A stretch of 64,000 nucleotides of DNA from Acinetobacter gyllenbergii CIP 110306 = MTCC 11365. Its GTDB lineage: Bacteria > Pseudomonadota > Gammaproteobacteria > Pseudomonadales > Moraxellaceae. A program made the position numbers and the translations under genes. Position 1 is the first letter of the stretch. Each line of letters starts with the position of its first letter. Of the stretch, positions 25,477-35,140 are shown piece by piece. The stretch is from the NCBI RefSeq assembly GCF_000413855.1, contig NZ_ATGG01000011.1, forward strand, positions 186,001 through 250,000, given 5' to 3'. The notes below the pieces were generated by a model. The model saw only the letters and a program-made list of their open reading frames with translations. It was not told the DNA's origin and made no database searches.

Positions 25477-26508
25477 TTAAGAAGAAATAATATGTAGCGC
25501 TTTGATCAATTCAACTTTATTACTAACGCCTAATTGCATATAAGCCTTTTGTAGATAGGTCCGAACTGTAGATGGGCTTAACCCTAATAGTTCAGCGACT
25601 TTTTTATAAGAATGGCCCTGTGAGAAAAGGTAAGCAACACGATATTCACGTGGTGATAATGTTAAATTTCTCTTTATATTTAAAATTTCAATTCTAATGT
25701 TATCTGATTTTTTGAAAATATTGATGTTGACTTTACCTAAACGAATACTGGTTGGTATTTTATCGAACTGAAACATCAATTCTTCAGGAATATAAACCCC
25801 TTTCCATTCTGGCCATTTTGCGTAAATAACTTCACATAGACCAGCACCAATGCTTAATATATAACCATCTTCTCGTACTAGTCCCGCATGAAACATATTG
25901 TGATTAGGAGAAAGCTCTAAAGCCTCTTGCAAGTTATAACGCCAAATTTGATTTATATGACGAACTGACTGTTCGAAAAAGGCGATATTTATATTGCTAA
26001 ATGAAGCTCCACTATGTCGATATAAACTTATAAAAAAAATATGTCCAGTAAAGGTATCTTTTATAGACATGGACATGCCATGTAAGAGTTGATATTTTCG
26101 GCTAAATTGGTTGAGCTCATGGCTTTCAGTTTCATCTTGAAAATCAGATGAATAACTGAACCTATGGGCAATATCAGATAAATTGTCAACCACATGAGCA
26201 AATTCATCATCATTTGCAACAGCTTTCCATTCAGACGGAAAAGTTGTTGGTAGGTTGATTGTCTCTGTGTGATGAATACCCACCATTTTTTTGTCTTTAT
26301 CGTGTGTGATGAGTCCCCACCAAGCAGCATCAAAACATATGATTGTTTTTAATTCTTGCAATGACTGCCGAATAAATTCTGAAGCCAGATGATCTTTGGA
26401 AATCTTTCCTAATTTCAATAAGTAATGGCCTAAGACTTCAATTGAAGTAATATTTTGTATTTCTTCCAAAAGCTTTCTAGCCCCGACTTCTTTACTCGGT
26501 AGGAGCAT
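25477..26508 (-). CDS. LuxR-type transcriptional regulator
   Basis: A 343-residue protein with a C-terminal LuxR/GerE helix-turn-helix (about residues 278-340; LTLSPREYRVAYLFSQGHSYKKVAELLGLSPSTVRTYLQKAYMQLGVSNKVELIKAL). The N-terminal 270 residues have no clear receiver or autoinducer-binding signature and may be a divergent GAF/PAS-like sensor. It converges on the isochorismatase gene. Targets are unknown. Confidence 0.8.
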   Translation of the reverse strand: MLLPSKEVGARKLLEEIQNITSIEVLGHYLLKLGKISKDHLASEFIRQSLQELKTIICFDAAWWGLITHDKDKKMVGIHHTETINLPTTFPSEWKAVANDDEFAHVVDNLSDIAHRFSYSSDFQDETESHELNQFSRKYQLLHGMSMSIKDTFTGHIFFISLYRHSGASFSNINIAFFEQSVRHINQIWRYNLQEALELSPNHNMFHAGLVREDGYILSIGAGLCEVIYAKWPEWKGVYIPEELMFQFDKIPTSIRLGKVNINIFKKSDNIRIEILNIKRNLTLSPREYRVAYLFSQGHSYKKVAELLGLSPSTVRTYLQKAYMQLGVSNKVELIKALHIISS

Positions 26509-26672
26509 ACTTTAATTACGATAAATTCTGCAAGAGCGTCTGCATTTGCAGATTGTTTTAGCCGATAAATCTATAAATAATTTGATTTAGAAACTCATGG
26601 AAACATACAAAATGTATCCATGCATACTCTCCTATGAATATTAAATATTCTATGCAAAAGGTTACATTTTTG

Positions 26673-27518
26673 ATGAAAATCATTCATAGCAATTATCTCA
26701 GGAAAACAATTATTTTTTCTTTGTCAATTTATGCGCTATTAAATTTGGTTGGGTGTAATGACAGTTCAGATTCCAAATCTAAAAATATTAAATCAGGGAC
26801 AGTAGTGGAAAATACATCTTTGAAAGGTAAATTTATTCCAGTCTATGAAGTGGCTCGAACGAACGAAAACCGAATTGAAGAAAATCTTTGGCGCAGCAGA
26901 AAAATTTTGGAAGGCTACACAGCAGAGATGAATAGTTTTGTAAATATTCCTGTAGACATTAAAGTTGTAGCAAAAGAGTGTCAGGAAGCAAACGCATTTT
27001 ATGATAGTGAAACACAAACAATCGAGTTGTGTTATGAATTAGGAGCAGAAGAGCGAAAAATGTTCACTGATGCAGGTGATTCTGGGGATATTTTAGAGAA
27101 CGAACTTTATCAAAGTGCTGTAGGAACGCTATTCCATGAGGCTGGACACGCCTTGATTGATGTACTTAATCTAAAAATTACAGGTAGAGAAGAAGATGTG
27201 GCTGATCAATTAGCTGCATATATTTTAACTTATAATGATGAGGATAAAGATTATCTTCTTACTGTTGCTGATACGTATAGCCTTGCAGCACAACGAGCAA
27301 AATCATTGGACGATCTTCCTTTTTATGATTCTCATTCATTAGATGCTCAACGTGCGGTTAATTTTCTATGCTATGTATATGGATCTGATACAAAGAACTT
27401 TCAGTATCTAATCAGTGATGAGTTGCTCAATAAAGATCGTTCAGAGGAATGTGAGCATGAGTATAATCAAATCGTCGATGCTTGGGATTTTTTACTCGCT
27501 CCTTATTTTAAAAAGTAG
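26673..27518 (+). CDS. Lipoprotein metallopeptidase, DUF4344-like
   Basis: About 281 residues from the ATG at 26673 (an upstream ATG at 26634 would add 13). The lipoprotein signal ends LLNLVGC, lipobox LVGC. A zinc-protease motif FHEAGHALID (HExxH type), with a downstream acidic GREEDVADQLAAY that offers the third ligand, fits DUF4344 metallopeptidases. Four more Cys residues may form disulfides. It is likely anchored in the outer membrane or periplasm. Substrate is unknown. No neighbour suggests a pathway. Confidence 0.75.
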   Translation: MKIIHSNYLRKTIIFSLSIYALLNLVGCNDSSDSKSKNIKSGTVVENTSLKGKFIPVYEVARTNENRIEENLWRSRKILEGYTAEMNSFVNIPVDIKVVAKECQEANAFYDSETQTIELCYELGAEERKMFTDAGDSGDILENELYQSAVGTLFHEAGHALIDVLNLKITGREEDVADQLAAYILTYNDEDKDYLLTVADTYSLAAQRAKSLDDLPFYDSHSLDAQRAVNFLCYVYGSDTKNFQYLISDELLNKDRSEECEHEYNQIVDAWDFLLAPYFKK

Positions 27519-27661
27519 GCTATGATTTTGTCTTTGCTGAAAGTTCTTAAAAAAGTTCTGTATTTGACATAGCGGTTAATATAAAAAAGACATATTCATG
27601 GAATATGTCTTTTTATTTAAAAAATAAATTAATACAAACACTTATGTGTTAATTCAAAAAT

Positions 27662-28534
27662 TTATTTTAAAGTGATTTTAGTCCATGATTCATACATTTT
27701 TACGGCTGCGGAGAAGTCACTATTTGGTTCAGCGGTTAAATTTGCTGCTTGAATCAAGCTTTGCGTTAACGACAAAATCGGAGCAGGGAGTTTTGCATCC
27801 TTAACTAAATCAAGTGCGATACCTGTATCTTTCGCAAGTAATGGTAGTCCAAAAGTTACAGAAAACTCCCGACTCAATACGCGTTGCGGAAAAATCGTTT
27901 CTGTAACCAGACTTTTACCGCTTGATGCATTGATACAGTTCAGTGCTGCATCCAAATTGACGCCGTGTGCTTTTAAAGTACTGAAACCTTCAGCAACTGA
28001 CCACAAATTCACAGCAAGCAACATATTATTAATGGCTTTTACTGCAAAACCCGCACCAGATTCACCTACATGTTGAATCAATTTACCGACTGCGGCCATA
28101 GCAGGGTAAGCACGTTCAAAAGCATCAACATCACCACCCACCATGACAGTTAAGGTTGCATTCTCAGCACCTACGGTTTGACCACTGACAGGTGCATCCA
28201 AAAAGTCTACATTTTGAGCTTTTAATTTCTCAGCCAGACGGCGTGCCGCTTCAGGCACACCACTGGTACAGTCAATCCAGATTGAACCTGATTTGATCTC
28301 TAGACCATCAATCAAGGCTTCGACGTCCTCACTGGTTGGTAAGCAAGAAAAGATCACATCAGCCTGAACCGCTTGAGTAAGCTCAACGGCTGTAGTTCCA
28401 TATTCTGTTGCATGCTGTTCAGCTTTACTAAAATTTCGATTCCAGACATAGACCTTCTCGAAATATTTAGGCAAATGCGCTGCCATACGATAGCCCATAG
28501 CCCCTAAACCGATGAATGCAACAGATTGAGTCAT
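27662..28534 (-). CDS. NAD(P)-dependent beta-hydroxyacid dehydrogenase (HIBADH-like)
   Basis: A 290-residue enzyme with the Rossmann motif [15 protein letters not shown] at the start and the substrate-binding signature [22 protein letters not shown] near 115. It also has the catalytic-lysine region [23 protein letters not shown] near 165. Relatives oxidise 3-hydroxyisobutyrate or reduce tartronate semialdehyde or succinate semialdehyde. It is 3 bp downstream of an alpha/beta hydrolase gene on the same strand, so they form an operon. The exact substrate is not evident. Confidence 0.85.
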   Translation of the reverse strand: MTQSVAFIGLGAMGYRMAAHLPKYFEKVYVWNRNFSKAEQHATEYGTTAVELTQAVQADVIFSCLPTSEDVEALIDGLEIKSGSIWIDCTSGVPEAARRLAEKLKAQNVDFLDAPVSGQTVGAENATLTVMVGGDVDAFERAYPAMAAVGKLIQHVGESGAGFAVKAINNMLLAVNLWSVAEGFSTLKAHGVNLDAALNCINASSGKSLVTETIFPQRVLSREFSVTFGLPLLAKDTGIALDLVKDAKLPAPILSLTQSLIQAANLTAEPNSDFSAAVKMYESWTKITLK

Positions 28535-28537
28535 ACT

Positions 28538-29623
28538 TTACCTTTTTATTTGCGTTGATCGTTCGGCTAACCATGTCGTAAGTGTTGGCCAGAACTCTAT
28601 TGAACTATTATGACTAGACATTAAACCTAAGTGTCCGCCAGGAATAAGAGTAAACGTGACATCTTGGCTACTTGTCAACTGAGTCAACGGAAATGCAGAT
28701 TCAGAAGTGACTAGTTGATCACCTTTTCCAGCACCAACAAATAAAGAGCAATTGATTTTTTTCAATTCAATGGTTTTGTTTTTAAGCTGAATCGCGCCGT
28801 TTTTTAAAGGATTTTGCAACCAGACATTGAACAGCATATCTTGGTTCACACCACCAGGATAATCAATCATATTGTTTAAGAAGTGGCTCAGGGTTGCATC
28901 TTCTTGCACCAGTTTTAGATTATCCAAATTTTTCAGTAGTTGAATGTTGCCATCAATCCAGCCTTTAGGATCTAACAACTTGAATCCAAGCGAGTTTAGG
29001 AAGCCTGGTGAATGAATCATTAACTTCGGTAAACGATTATAGATGTAATCTTTAATGGTGGGGTTGCGGTTAGTCAGATAAGCCAAAGTTTTATAAAGTT
29101 TGCCAATATAACCCGAAGCATAGCTGTCGATCGGACTACCTAACACCACCAAGTTTTTGACAACACTCGGCTGATGGCGAGCAGTGTAAAGGGTGACGAA
29201 AATTCCCGCCATACTCCAGCCATGCAGCGAAATTTTTTCAGATTTGGAGTGTTGTTGAATTGCTTCAATACATTTAGGTATAAAGTTATCAATAAAAGAT
29301 AGAAAGTTAATTTGGTAGTTTTTATAAGTCAGTTTACCCCAATCAATCAAATAAACATCAAAACCACTGTCTTGAAAATGTTTCACCAAAGAACGATAAG
29401 GATATAAATCATAGATATCCATATTAATGGCCAACGGTGCAACGAATACTAACGGTTCTTTATAGCGTTTGTTCTCTGACGCATAGAAACGGACGCGAGT
29501 TTGTTTAAATTGAGCAATCACTTGATACGGCGTCGATTGAGACAAAACCAGTTTGTCGGCATCGAAAACACGCATAGCCAGATGTTTAAAATTTATTTTT
29601 TGCTGTTCCACAAGCGATTTCAT
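28538..29623 (-). CDS. Alpha/beta hydrolase resembling PHA synthase/depolymerase proteins
   Basis: About 361 residues starting MKSLVEQQKINFKH (an ATG six codons upstream is an alternative). Regions FVAPLAINMDIYDLYPYRSLVKHFQDSGFDVYLIDWG and SLHGWSMAGIFVTLY recall class III PhaC proteins. The nucleophile in G-W-S-M-A-G is Ser, not the Cys of PHA synthases, so it is more likely an esterase or depolymerase. GKGDQLVTSESAF and GGHLGLM supply the Asp and His. No phasin or PhaE gene is nearby. Confidence 0.75.
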   Translation of the reverse strand: MKSLVEQQKINFKHLAMRVFDADKLVLSQSTPYQVIAQFKQTRVRFYASENKRYKEPLVFVAPLAINMDIYDLYPYRSLVKHFQDSGFDVYLIDWGKLTYKNYQINFLSFIDNFIPKCIEAIQQHSKSEKISLHGWSMAGIFVTLYTARHQPSVVKNLVVLGSPIDSYASGYIGKLYKTLAYLTNRNPTIKDYIYNRLPKLMIHSPGFLNSLGFKLLDPKGWIDGNIQLLKNLDNLKLVQEDATLSHFLNNMIDYPGGVNQDMLFNVWLQNPLKNGAIQLKNKTIELKKINCSLFVGAGKGDQLVTSESAFPLTQLTSSQDVTFTLIPGGHLGLMSSHNSSIEFWPTLTTWLAERSTQIKR

Positions 29624-29758
29624 CTTAGAAAGTCTCATCATGAGTCAAGATTGCACGAAGTCTAAGCGATAATTTCATCTTACGCCTTGACCTTAAATAC
29701 CTTAGGCGCTCAAAATATTGGCACATTTCGACATTATGATCATAAGGCATACAGAACG

Positions 29759-30946
29759 ATGAATCCAAGCGATGATTTAGAATACCAATTAGAAACACTG
29801 GCAATTCGCACAGGGCATGATCGTACCTCTGAAGGTGAGCATAGTGAGCCAATCTTTCTAACCTCGTCATTTGTGTGTGAAAGTGCGGCTGATGCTGCTG
29901 CCAAATTCTCAGGGCAAATTGCTGGTAATACCTACTCACGTTATACCAATCCAACCGTACAGGCTTTTGAAAAGCGCTTGGCTGTTTTGGATGGCGCAGA
30001 ACGTGCAGTCGCGACCAGTTCAGGTATGGCTGCAGTACATGCAATGTGTATGGCTTATTTAAAAGCGGGTGACCATGTCATTTGTTCTCGTGCGGTATTC
30101 GGTTCAATCATTGCTTTATTTGAAAAATATGTCGCGAAATTTGCCGTTGAAGTGACTTTTGTCGATTTAGATGATCTTGAAGGCTGGAAACAGGCGATTC
30201 GTCCAAACACGCGTATTCTATTTATCGAAACGCCGTCGAATCCTTTGGCACAAGTGGGAGATATGCAGGCCATTGCTGATATCGCCCATGCCAATGGCGC
30301 TTTGTTTGCGGTCGATAACTGTTTCTGCACGCCAGTATTACAACAACCGATTAAGTTTGGTGCGGATTTAGTCCTTTATTCAGCAACCAAGTATATCGAT
30401 GGCCAAGGTCGTGCCTTGGGGGGTGCTGTTGTTGGAAAACATGACTTACTTGAAGAAGTAAATGGTGTAATCCGTACTTTGGGTAACTCGATGAGTCCAT
30501 TCAATGCTTGGATTTTCTTGAAAGGCTTGGAAACACTGAGCATTCGTATGAAAGCACATTGTGAAAGTGCACAAAAATTGGCGGAATGGTTACATCAGCA
30601 CGAAAAAGTTGAAAAAGTGTATTACGCAGGCTTACCTGATCATCCAGGCCATGCACTTGCGAAAAAACAGCAAAAAGGCTTTGGTGGTGTTGTATCCTTT
30701 GTGGTGAAAGGTGAGCGCGAAGGTGCTTGGACCGTGATTGATAACACCCGTTTCTTGTCGATTACCAGTAATCTAGGTGACGTTAAGTCAACAATTACAC
30801 ATCCAGCAACGACCTCGCATGGTAGAATGTCGGCTGAAGCTAAACAAGCTGCAGGAATTGAAGAAGGTTTGATTCGTGTGTCTGTTGGTTTAGAAGACAT
30901 TGATGATATTATTCGCGACATATCACGCGGTTTAGATTTAATTTAA
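29759..30946 (+). CDS. metZ: O-succinylhomoserine sulfhydrylase
   Basis: A 395-residue Cys/Met-metabolism PLP enzyme. It uses O-succinylhomoserine and sulfide to make homocysteine for methionine synthesis. PLP-binding K211 lies in LYSATKYIDGQGR, and TSSGMAAVHAM (near 86-97) and FIETPSNPLAQVGD (near 155-169) are conserved. The start MNPSDDLEYQLETLAIRTGHDRTSEGEHSEP fits the MetZ N-terminus, so the frame opening 24 codons upstream is not used. ybaB follows after 12 bp. Confidence 0.92.
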   Translation: MNPSDDLEYQLETLAIRTGHDRTSEGEHSEPIFLTSSFVCESAADAAAKFSGQIAGNTYSRYTNPTVQAFEKRLAVLDGAERAVATSSGMAAVHAMCMAYLKAGDHVICSRAVFGSIIALFEKYVAKFAVEVTFVDLDDLEGWKQAIRPNTRILFIETPSNPLAQVGDMQAIADIAHANGALFAVDNCFCTPVLQQPIKFGADLVLYSATKYIDGQGRALGGAVVGKHDLLEEVNGVIRTLGNSMSPFNAWIFLKGLETLSIRMKAHCESAQKLAEWLHQHEKVEKVYYAGLPDHPGHALAKKQQKGFGGVVSFVVKGEREGAWTVIDNTRFLSITSNLGDVKSTITHPATTSHGRMSAEAKQAAGIEEGLIRVSVGLEDIDDIIRDISRGLDLI

Positions 30947-30958
30947 CGAGAGAAACTT

Positions 30959-31288
30959 ATGAACATTAATATGCTCATGCAGCAAGCTCAGCGCATGCAA
31001 AAAGATATGGAATCAAATCTTAAAAAAGCCAAAGAAGAGCTTGCAAAAACTGAAGTTCATGCTGAAGCAGGCGGTGGCTTGGTTAAAGTAACCATGACGT
31101 GCCGTAATGTGGTTAAGCGTATTGAAATTAGTCCTGACCTGTTGCAAGACGAAGCGGATATGATTGAAGATTTGATTGCTGCGGCAATGAATGATGCCGC
31201 GCGTCAAGCAGAAGCCATTTCTGAAGAGAAATTACAAGGTGCGAACACCGGTATGGGCTTACCACCAGGCTTATCTGGCTTATTTTAA
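30959..31288 (+). CDS. ybaB: YbaB/EbfC family nucleoid-associated protein
   Basis: A 109-residue protein with an N-terminal helical arm ([33 protein letters not shown]) and the conserved [25 protein letters not shown] core. YbaB dimers bind DNA like tweezers and are usually encoded beside recR. It is the second gene after metZ and is separated from recR by a terminator. Confidence 0.93.
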   Translation: MNINMLMQQAQRMQKDMESNLKKAKEELAKTEVHAEAGGGLVKVTMTCRNVVKRIEISPDLLQDEADMIEDLIAAAMNDAARQAEAISEEKLQGANTGMGLPPGLSGLF

Positions 31289-31293
31289 TAAAT

Positions 31294-31335
31294 CCCTCCC
31301 TAAGCTTTCAAATGGAACTTAGGGAGTCTTTTTTT
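31294..31335 (+). terminator. Terminator between ybaB and recR
   Basis: The stem CTCCCTAAG/CTTAGGGAG has a 13-nt loop and is followed by TCTTTTTTT. It implies that recR is only partly read from the metZ-ybaB transcript or has its own promoter. Confidence 0.85.
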
Positions 31336-31355
31336 ATAAACAATCGAGTTGATTT

Positions 31356-31952
31356 GTGTTTAGTGAACGATTTGAACAATTAGTTCAAGCATTACGTATA
31401 TTGCCAAGTGTTGGTCCCAAATCAGCACAACGTATGGCATTACATTTATTAATGAAAAACCGGGAAGGTGCTTTTGCTTTGTCGCATGCCTTACATGAAG
31501 CATCGAGCCATATTCACGAATGCCAGATTTGTCATTCATTAACTGAAAATGAAATCTGTGATATCTGTGCTTCCGCAGAGCGTGATGAGCAACTGCTGTG
31601 TGTGGTTGAATCACCAGCCGATGTGATGGCGATTGAACAGAGTGGCAGTTTTCGCGGAAAATATCATGTGCTTGGTGGACACCTTTCTCCATTGGATGGT
31701 ATCGGCCCAGAAGAGATAGGAATTCCATACTTGATTCAGCGGCTCAGTGCAGGACAGATTCAAGAGGTGATTTTAGCCACTAATGCGACTGTGGAAGGAC
31801 AAGCGACTGCACATTATCTGGTTGAGGCGACCAAGCATTTGCCGATTCACATGACCCGAATTGCGCAAGGTGTGCCACAAGGTGGTGAACTGGAATATGT
31901 AGATAGTCATACCTTAAGTCAAGCTGTACATAACCGTATGCGAATGAAATAA
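31356..31952 (+). CDS. recR: Recombination protein RecR
   Basis: A 198-residue protein of the RecFOR pathway, which loads RecA at single-strand gaps. It shows the helix-hairpin-helix start LVQALRILPSVGPKSAQRMALHLL, the four-Cys zinc finger (CQICHSLTENEICDIC, residues about 56-71), and a Toprim domain (VVESPADVMAIEQSG to ATNATVEGQATAHYL). The start is GTG at 31356. Dimerisation and DNA-binding motifs are complete. Its 3' end doubles as part of a terminator stem. Confidence 0.95.
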   Translation: MFSERFEQLVQALRILPSVGPKSAQRMALHLLMKNREGAFALSHALHEASSHIHECQICHSLTENEICDICASAERDEQLLCVVESPADVMAIEQSGSFRGKYHVLGGHLSPLDGIGPEEIGIPYLIQRLSAGQIQEVILATNATVEGQATAHYLVEATKHLPIHMTRIAQGVPQGGELEYVDSHTLSQAVHNRMRMK

Positions 31953-31972
31953 CGGGGTTCATTCGCATTTTT
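31938..31972 (+). terminator. Terminator overlapping the recR stop codon
   Basis: Eleven-base arms ATGCGAATGAA (31938-31948, the last recR codons) and TTCATTCGCAT (31958-31968) have a 9-nt loop that includes the TAA. TTTTATAT follows. Confidence 0.75.
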
Positions 31973-32238
31973 ATATATTTATATTAAATTCATGCTGTTA
32001 ATTTAAACAAATAATTAAATTTTACATATTGTCTAACATTATCGTAGATCTATTTATTGTGATTTGTGGCACTATTGACGGGCGAAAAGGATTTTCGTTT
32101 TTTGATGAATGGAAGAGGAGTAATTTCATGTCTTGCATGTGGAATACCAATTAATTTTTTTGTATTTTTCAGTTGAGCAATGACTGACATTGGGCAGTTT
32201 TATTGCACATGGTTCTTTATTATTTTACTTGAGCACAC

Positions 32239-33381
32239 ATGTTTCAGTTTATCCAACAGCAACAAGATTTAGCTGTTCTCCTCAAGCAGATGGAACAGTG
32301 TTCTGTCTACGCCCTTGATACCGAGTTTATTAAGGTCGATACCTTATATCCTAAACTTGGTGTTTGCCAAATCAATTTAAATGGTCAAATTCTGTTGCTT
32401 GATGGTGCAGCATTAGATCTCAGCAATTTTTGGCCAAAGATTTTTGCGGCTCAACAAAATATTTTTCATGCCTGTGGCGAAGATATTGATCTGATCTATC
32501 ATTATGCCGACCAAAAACCATTAAATAATGTATTCGACACCCAAGTTGCGTTGGCATTTCTCGGACATGGGCTTCAAGTCAGTTATCAAAATGCGCTTAA
32601 AACTTGTTTGAATATTGAGATTGAAAAAGATCAGACCCGTTCGGACTGGCTTGCTAGACCATTAACGCAAGAGCAGATGTGCTATGCGGCAAATGATGTG
32701 ATCTATTTAAGCAAACTTGCAGATGCGCTGAAAACAGATCTGAAAGCAAAAGGGCTGTATCAATACGTATTGGAAGATTGTCAAAATCTCACCAAAGAGA
32801 TTGCCTTGGAAACACCACTGGCAGAGTTGTACACCGATATCGGTAATTATCGCCATTCACGCCGTGAATTGATGCAGTTGCAACAACTCAGTATTTGGCG
32901 AGAGCAGATTACCAAGGCATTGAATCAGCCACGTAGTTTTATTCTTAGAAACTCCACCATGATCGATTTGGTGGAAAAGAATCCTCGCAATAATTTTCAG
33001 TTGGCAAGAATTAAAGATATTCGTCCGCACATTGTACGTGAACATGGCAAAATGATTCTTGATTTACTCAAGTTCTTACCGCCAGAGGAAGAGTGGCCAT
33101 TACGTATGGCTAAGCCGATCAAGAGTAATTCTAAAGAAGTTGCACCCAAAATTGATGCGTTGATTGAAAGTGTAGTTTTAGAAACTGGGATACCGAAAGA
33201 AGTATTACTGCGTAAGAAATGGATGAATGCCATCTATGAACATGTGGTCTTTCATTTAGATGAGCAGTCTTTACCGAGTTATTTAATGGGTTGGCGCTAT
33301 GACATTCTGACACAACCATTGATTGCGTTGTTAAAAGAAGATATTGAATATCTTTCCACACAAATGAAAGTGATACGATAA
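32239..33381 (+). CDS. rnd: Ribonuclease D
   Basis: A 380-residue 3'-5' exoribonuclease that trims tRNA precursors and other structured RNAs. The DEDDy catalytic motifs are ALDTEFIKVDTLYPKLGVCQI, HACGEDIDLIYHY and CYAANDVIYLSKL. An HRDC-type helical region follows (about 205-290; RRELMQLQQLSIWREQITKALNQPRSFILRNSTMIDL). Size and layout are usual. A strong terminator lies directly downstream. Confidence 0.92.
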   Translation: MFQFIQQQQDLAVLLKQMEQCSVYALDTEFIKVDTLYPKLGVCQINLNGQILLLDGAALDLSNFWPKIFAAQQNIFHACGEDIDLIYHYADQKPLNNVFDTQVALAFLGHGLQVSYQNALKTCLNIEIEKDQTRSDWLARPLTQEQMCYAANDVIYLSKLADALKTDLKAKGLYQYVLEDCQNLTKEIALETPLAELYTDIGNYRHSRRELMQLQQLSIWREQITKALNQPRSFILRNSTMIDLVEKNPRNNFQLARIKDIRPHIVREHGKMILDLLKFLPPEEEWPLRMAKPIKSNSKEVAPKIDALIESVVLETGIPKEVLLRKKWMNAIYEHVVFHLDEQSLPSYLMGWRYDILTQPLIALLKEDIEYLSTQMKVIR

Positions 33382-33386
33382 ACAGG

Positions 33387-33417
33387 AAAGAGTGAATCAA
33401 TGATTCGCTCTTTTTTA
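33387..33417 (+). terminator. Terminator after rnd
   Basis: Twelve-base arms AAGAGTGAATCA/TGATTCGCTCTT (one G-T pair) have a very short loop, then a T run. Confidence 0.85.
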
Positions 33418-33556
33418 TTTTGACGCATTGTTTTGTCTTTTCGTTTTGTACTTGCCATTAAGACCGCAAAACACGACTCCAGCGTTAACAATCCTTAATG
33501 TATCCATTTTTATTTTCATGTATGCTGTCTTTGATTGTTAATAGATGTGAGTAAAC

Positions 33557-33862
33557 ATGCACTGCGATATTTATAGATCGAGCAAAAAAGATGAAATGTA
33601 TATGTATATTGCTCGTCCAAATTATCCTGATGACAAGGAACAAGAAAACCCATTTGAAGGTGTTCCAGAAACAGTTCTACAAGCATTCGGCAAAGCCACC
33701 TTTGTCATGCATTTAGAGCTTCATAATGAGCGTAAACTTGCACGTGCTAACGTTTTACATGTGTTAGATTCATTAAATACCAAAGGCTTTTTTATTCAGA
33801 TGCCACCAGAAGGATTAATTAATCCGAATGCGGTAGAACCAGAGGGCTTACGTGGTGCTTGA
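33557..33862 (+). CDS. YcgL domain-containing protein
   Basis: A 101-residue protein starting [24 protein letters not shown], the standard YcgL opening, then [20 protein letters not shown] and GFFIQMPP. YcgL-domain proteins are small cytoplasmic alpha/beta proteins of unknown function that often follow rnd in gammaproteobacteria, as here. The next gene overlaps by 11 bp. Confidence 0.88.
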   Translation: MHCDIYRSSKKDEMYMYIARPNYPDDKEQENPFEGVPETVLQAFGKATFVMHLELHNERKLARANVLHVLDSLNTKGFFIQMPPEGLINPNAVEPEGLRGA

Positions 33863-34241
33863 GACTTTAACAGCGATATGGTCTAACATTCTTTCGGTTC
33901 TGGATCAATTTCCAGAAGAAAATGTTGCGATCATTGTTTATGTTACAGGGACACTCATTGCATTGTGGTGCTGGTATCGTTTGATGTCACGCCTACCCAA
34001 TCCAATTGGTGGCATCCTTTGGATTATTGCCTTTGCAGTTCTTGCGACTCCAACAATTTCAGAAGGTCCAAACTCGGCCTTAGCGCCAGCAATTTTTGGT
34101 TTGCTTTTTGGTGTCCTCACCAAAGAACATGTCTTAGTCTGGTCTAACTTATCATTGATTTTATTTGTCATTGGTACGGGGTTACTGATCGGCTTCTGCT
34201 GGTCAAAATACACTGCAAATAAAACTGCAGGTTCAGTTTAG
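33852..34241 (+). CDS. Small four-helix membrane protein, unknown
   Basis: A 129-residue protein with about four membrane helices (around 25-43, 50-66, 76-90 and 100-118). It starts at GTG (33852, or the next GTG three bases on) inside the end of the ycgL-like gene, which suggests translational coupling. No family is recognised. It lies 35 bp ahead of the MoxR gene and may belong to the same transcript. Confidence 0.65.
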   Translation: MVLETLTAIWSNILSVLDQFPEENVAIIVYVTGTLIALWCWYRLMSRLPNPIGGILWIIAFAVLATPTISEGPNSALAPAIFGLLFGVLTKEHVLVWSNLSLILFVIGTGLLIGFCWSKYTANKTAGSV

Positions 34242-34276
34242 ATACAACGTTAAATATAGAAAAATAAGGTTTTAAA

Positions 34277-35128
34277 ATGTCTGCTGATACACAACACTTC
34301 ACTGGTACAGATCAATATATTGCAACTGATAGCTTAAAGCTTGCAGTGAAAGCTGCCCGTGCTTTACAGAAACCATTATTGGTGAAAGGCGAGCCAGGTA
34401 CAGGTAAAACATTACTTGCAGAGCAAGTGGCTGAAAGCTTGGGTTTGAAACTGATTACTTGGCATATCAAGTCAACCACCAAAGCCCAGCAAGGTCTGTA
34501 TGAATATGATGCTGTTTCACGTTTGCGTGACAGCCAGCTAGGTGATGATCGTGTCTACGACATTAAAAACTATATTAAACCCGGTAAATTGTGGGAAGCA
34601 TTTACCAGCGAAGAGCGTTGTGTATTGTTGATTGATGAAATCGACAAGGCGGATATTGAATTTCCAAATGACTTATTGCATGAACTCGACAAAATGTCGT
34701 TCTATGTTTATGAGACTGGTGAGGCCATTACCGCAACTCAACGCCCAATCGTGATTATTACCTCGAATAATGAGAAGGAACTGCCAGATGCATTCTTGCG
34801 TCGTTGTTTCTTCCATTATATCGAGTTCCCTGATGATGCAACTATGCGTGACATCATTGCAGTACATTTCCCGAATATTTCAAATACCCTAGTCAGTGAA
34901 GCACTACAGGTGTTCTTTAAATTACGTGAAGTTCCGAATTTGAAAAAACCACCGTCAACATCAGAACTCATTGATTGGTTAAGCCTGTTGATGGCAGATG
35001 ATATGCCAGAAGATGTATTGCGTAATCACGATAAATCAAAAGCGATTCCACCCTTATATGGTGCTTTGATTAAGAATGAACAAGATGTGCAATTGCTTGA
35101 ACGTTTAGCCTTTATGTCACGCCGCTAA
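34277..35128 (+). CDS. MoxR-type AAA+ ATPase
   Basis: A 283-residue single AAA+ domain with Walker A GEPGTGKT (about 38-45), Walker B CVLLIDEIDKAD (about 117-128), sensor 1 IITSNNEKELPDAFLRR, and the Arg finger region. MoxR ATPases act with VWA-domain partners as chaperones for assembly or metal insertion of protein complexes. The partner is encoded 12 bp downstream. No cofactor-enzyme gene is nearby that would reveal the client. Confidence 0.88.
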   Translation: MSADTQHFTGTDQYIATDSLKLAVKAARALQKPLLVKGEPGTGKTLLAEQVAESLGLKLITWHIKSTTKAQQGLYEYDAVSRLRDSQLGDDRVYDIKNYIKPGKLWEAFTSEERCVLLIDEIDKADIEFPNDLLHELDKMSFYVYETGEAITATQRPIVIITSNNEKELPDAFLRRCFFHYIEFPDDATMRDIIAVHFPNISNTLVSEALQVFFKLREVPNLKKPPSTSELIDWLSLLMADDMPEDVLRNHDKSKAIPPLYGALIKNEQDVQLLERLAFMSRR

Positions 35129-35140
35129 GAGTGTTTAAAA

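Noticed and set aside
29625..30044. Minus-strand frame over the start of metZ
   Set aside because: It overlaps the conserved MetZ N-terminus almost completely, and its product looks like antisense translation (His/Leu/Arg-rich).
31360..31728. Minus-strand frame opposite recR
   Set aside because: It is a shadow of the complete and well conserved recR gene.
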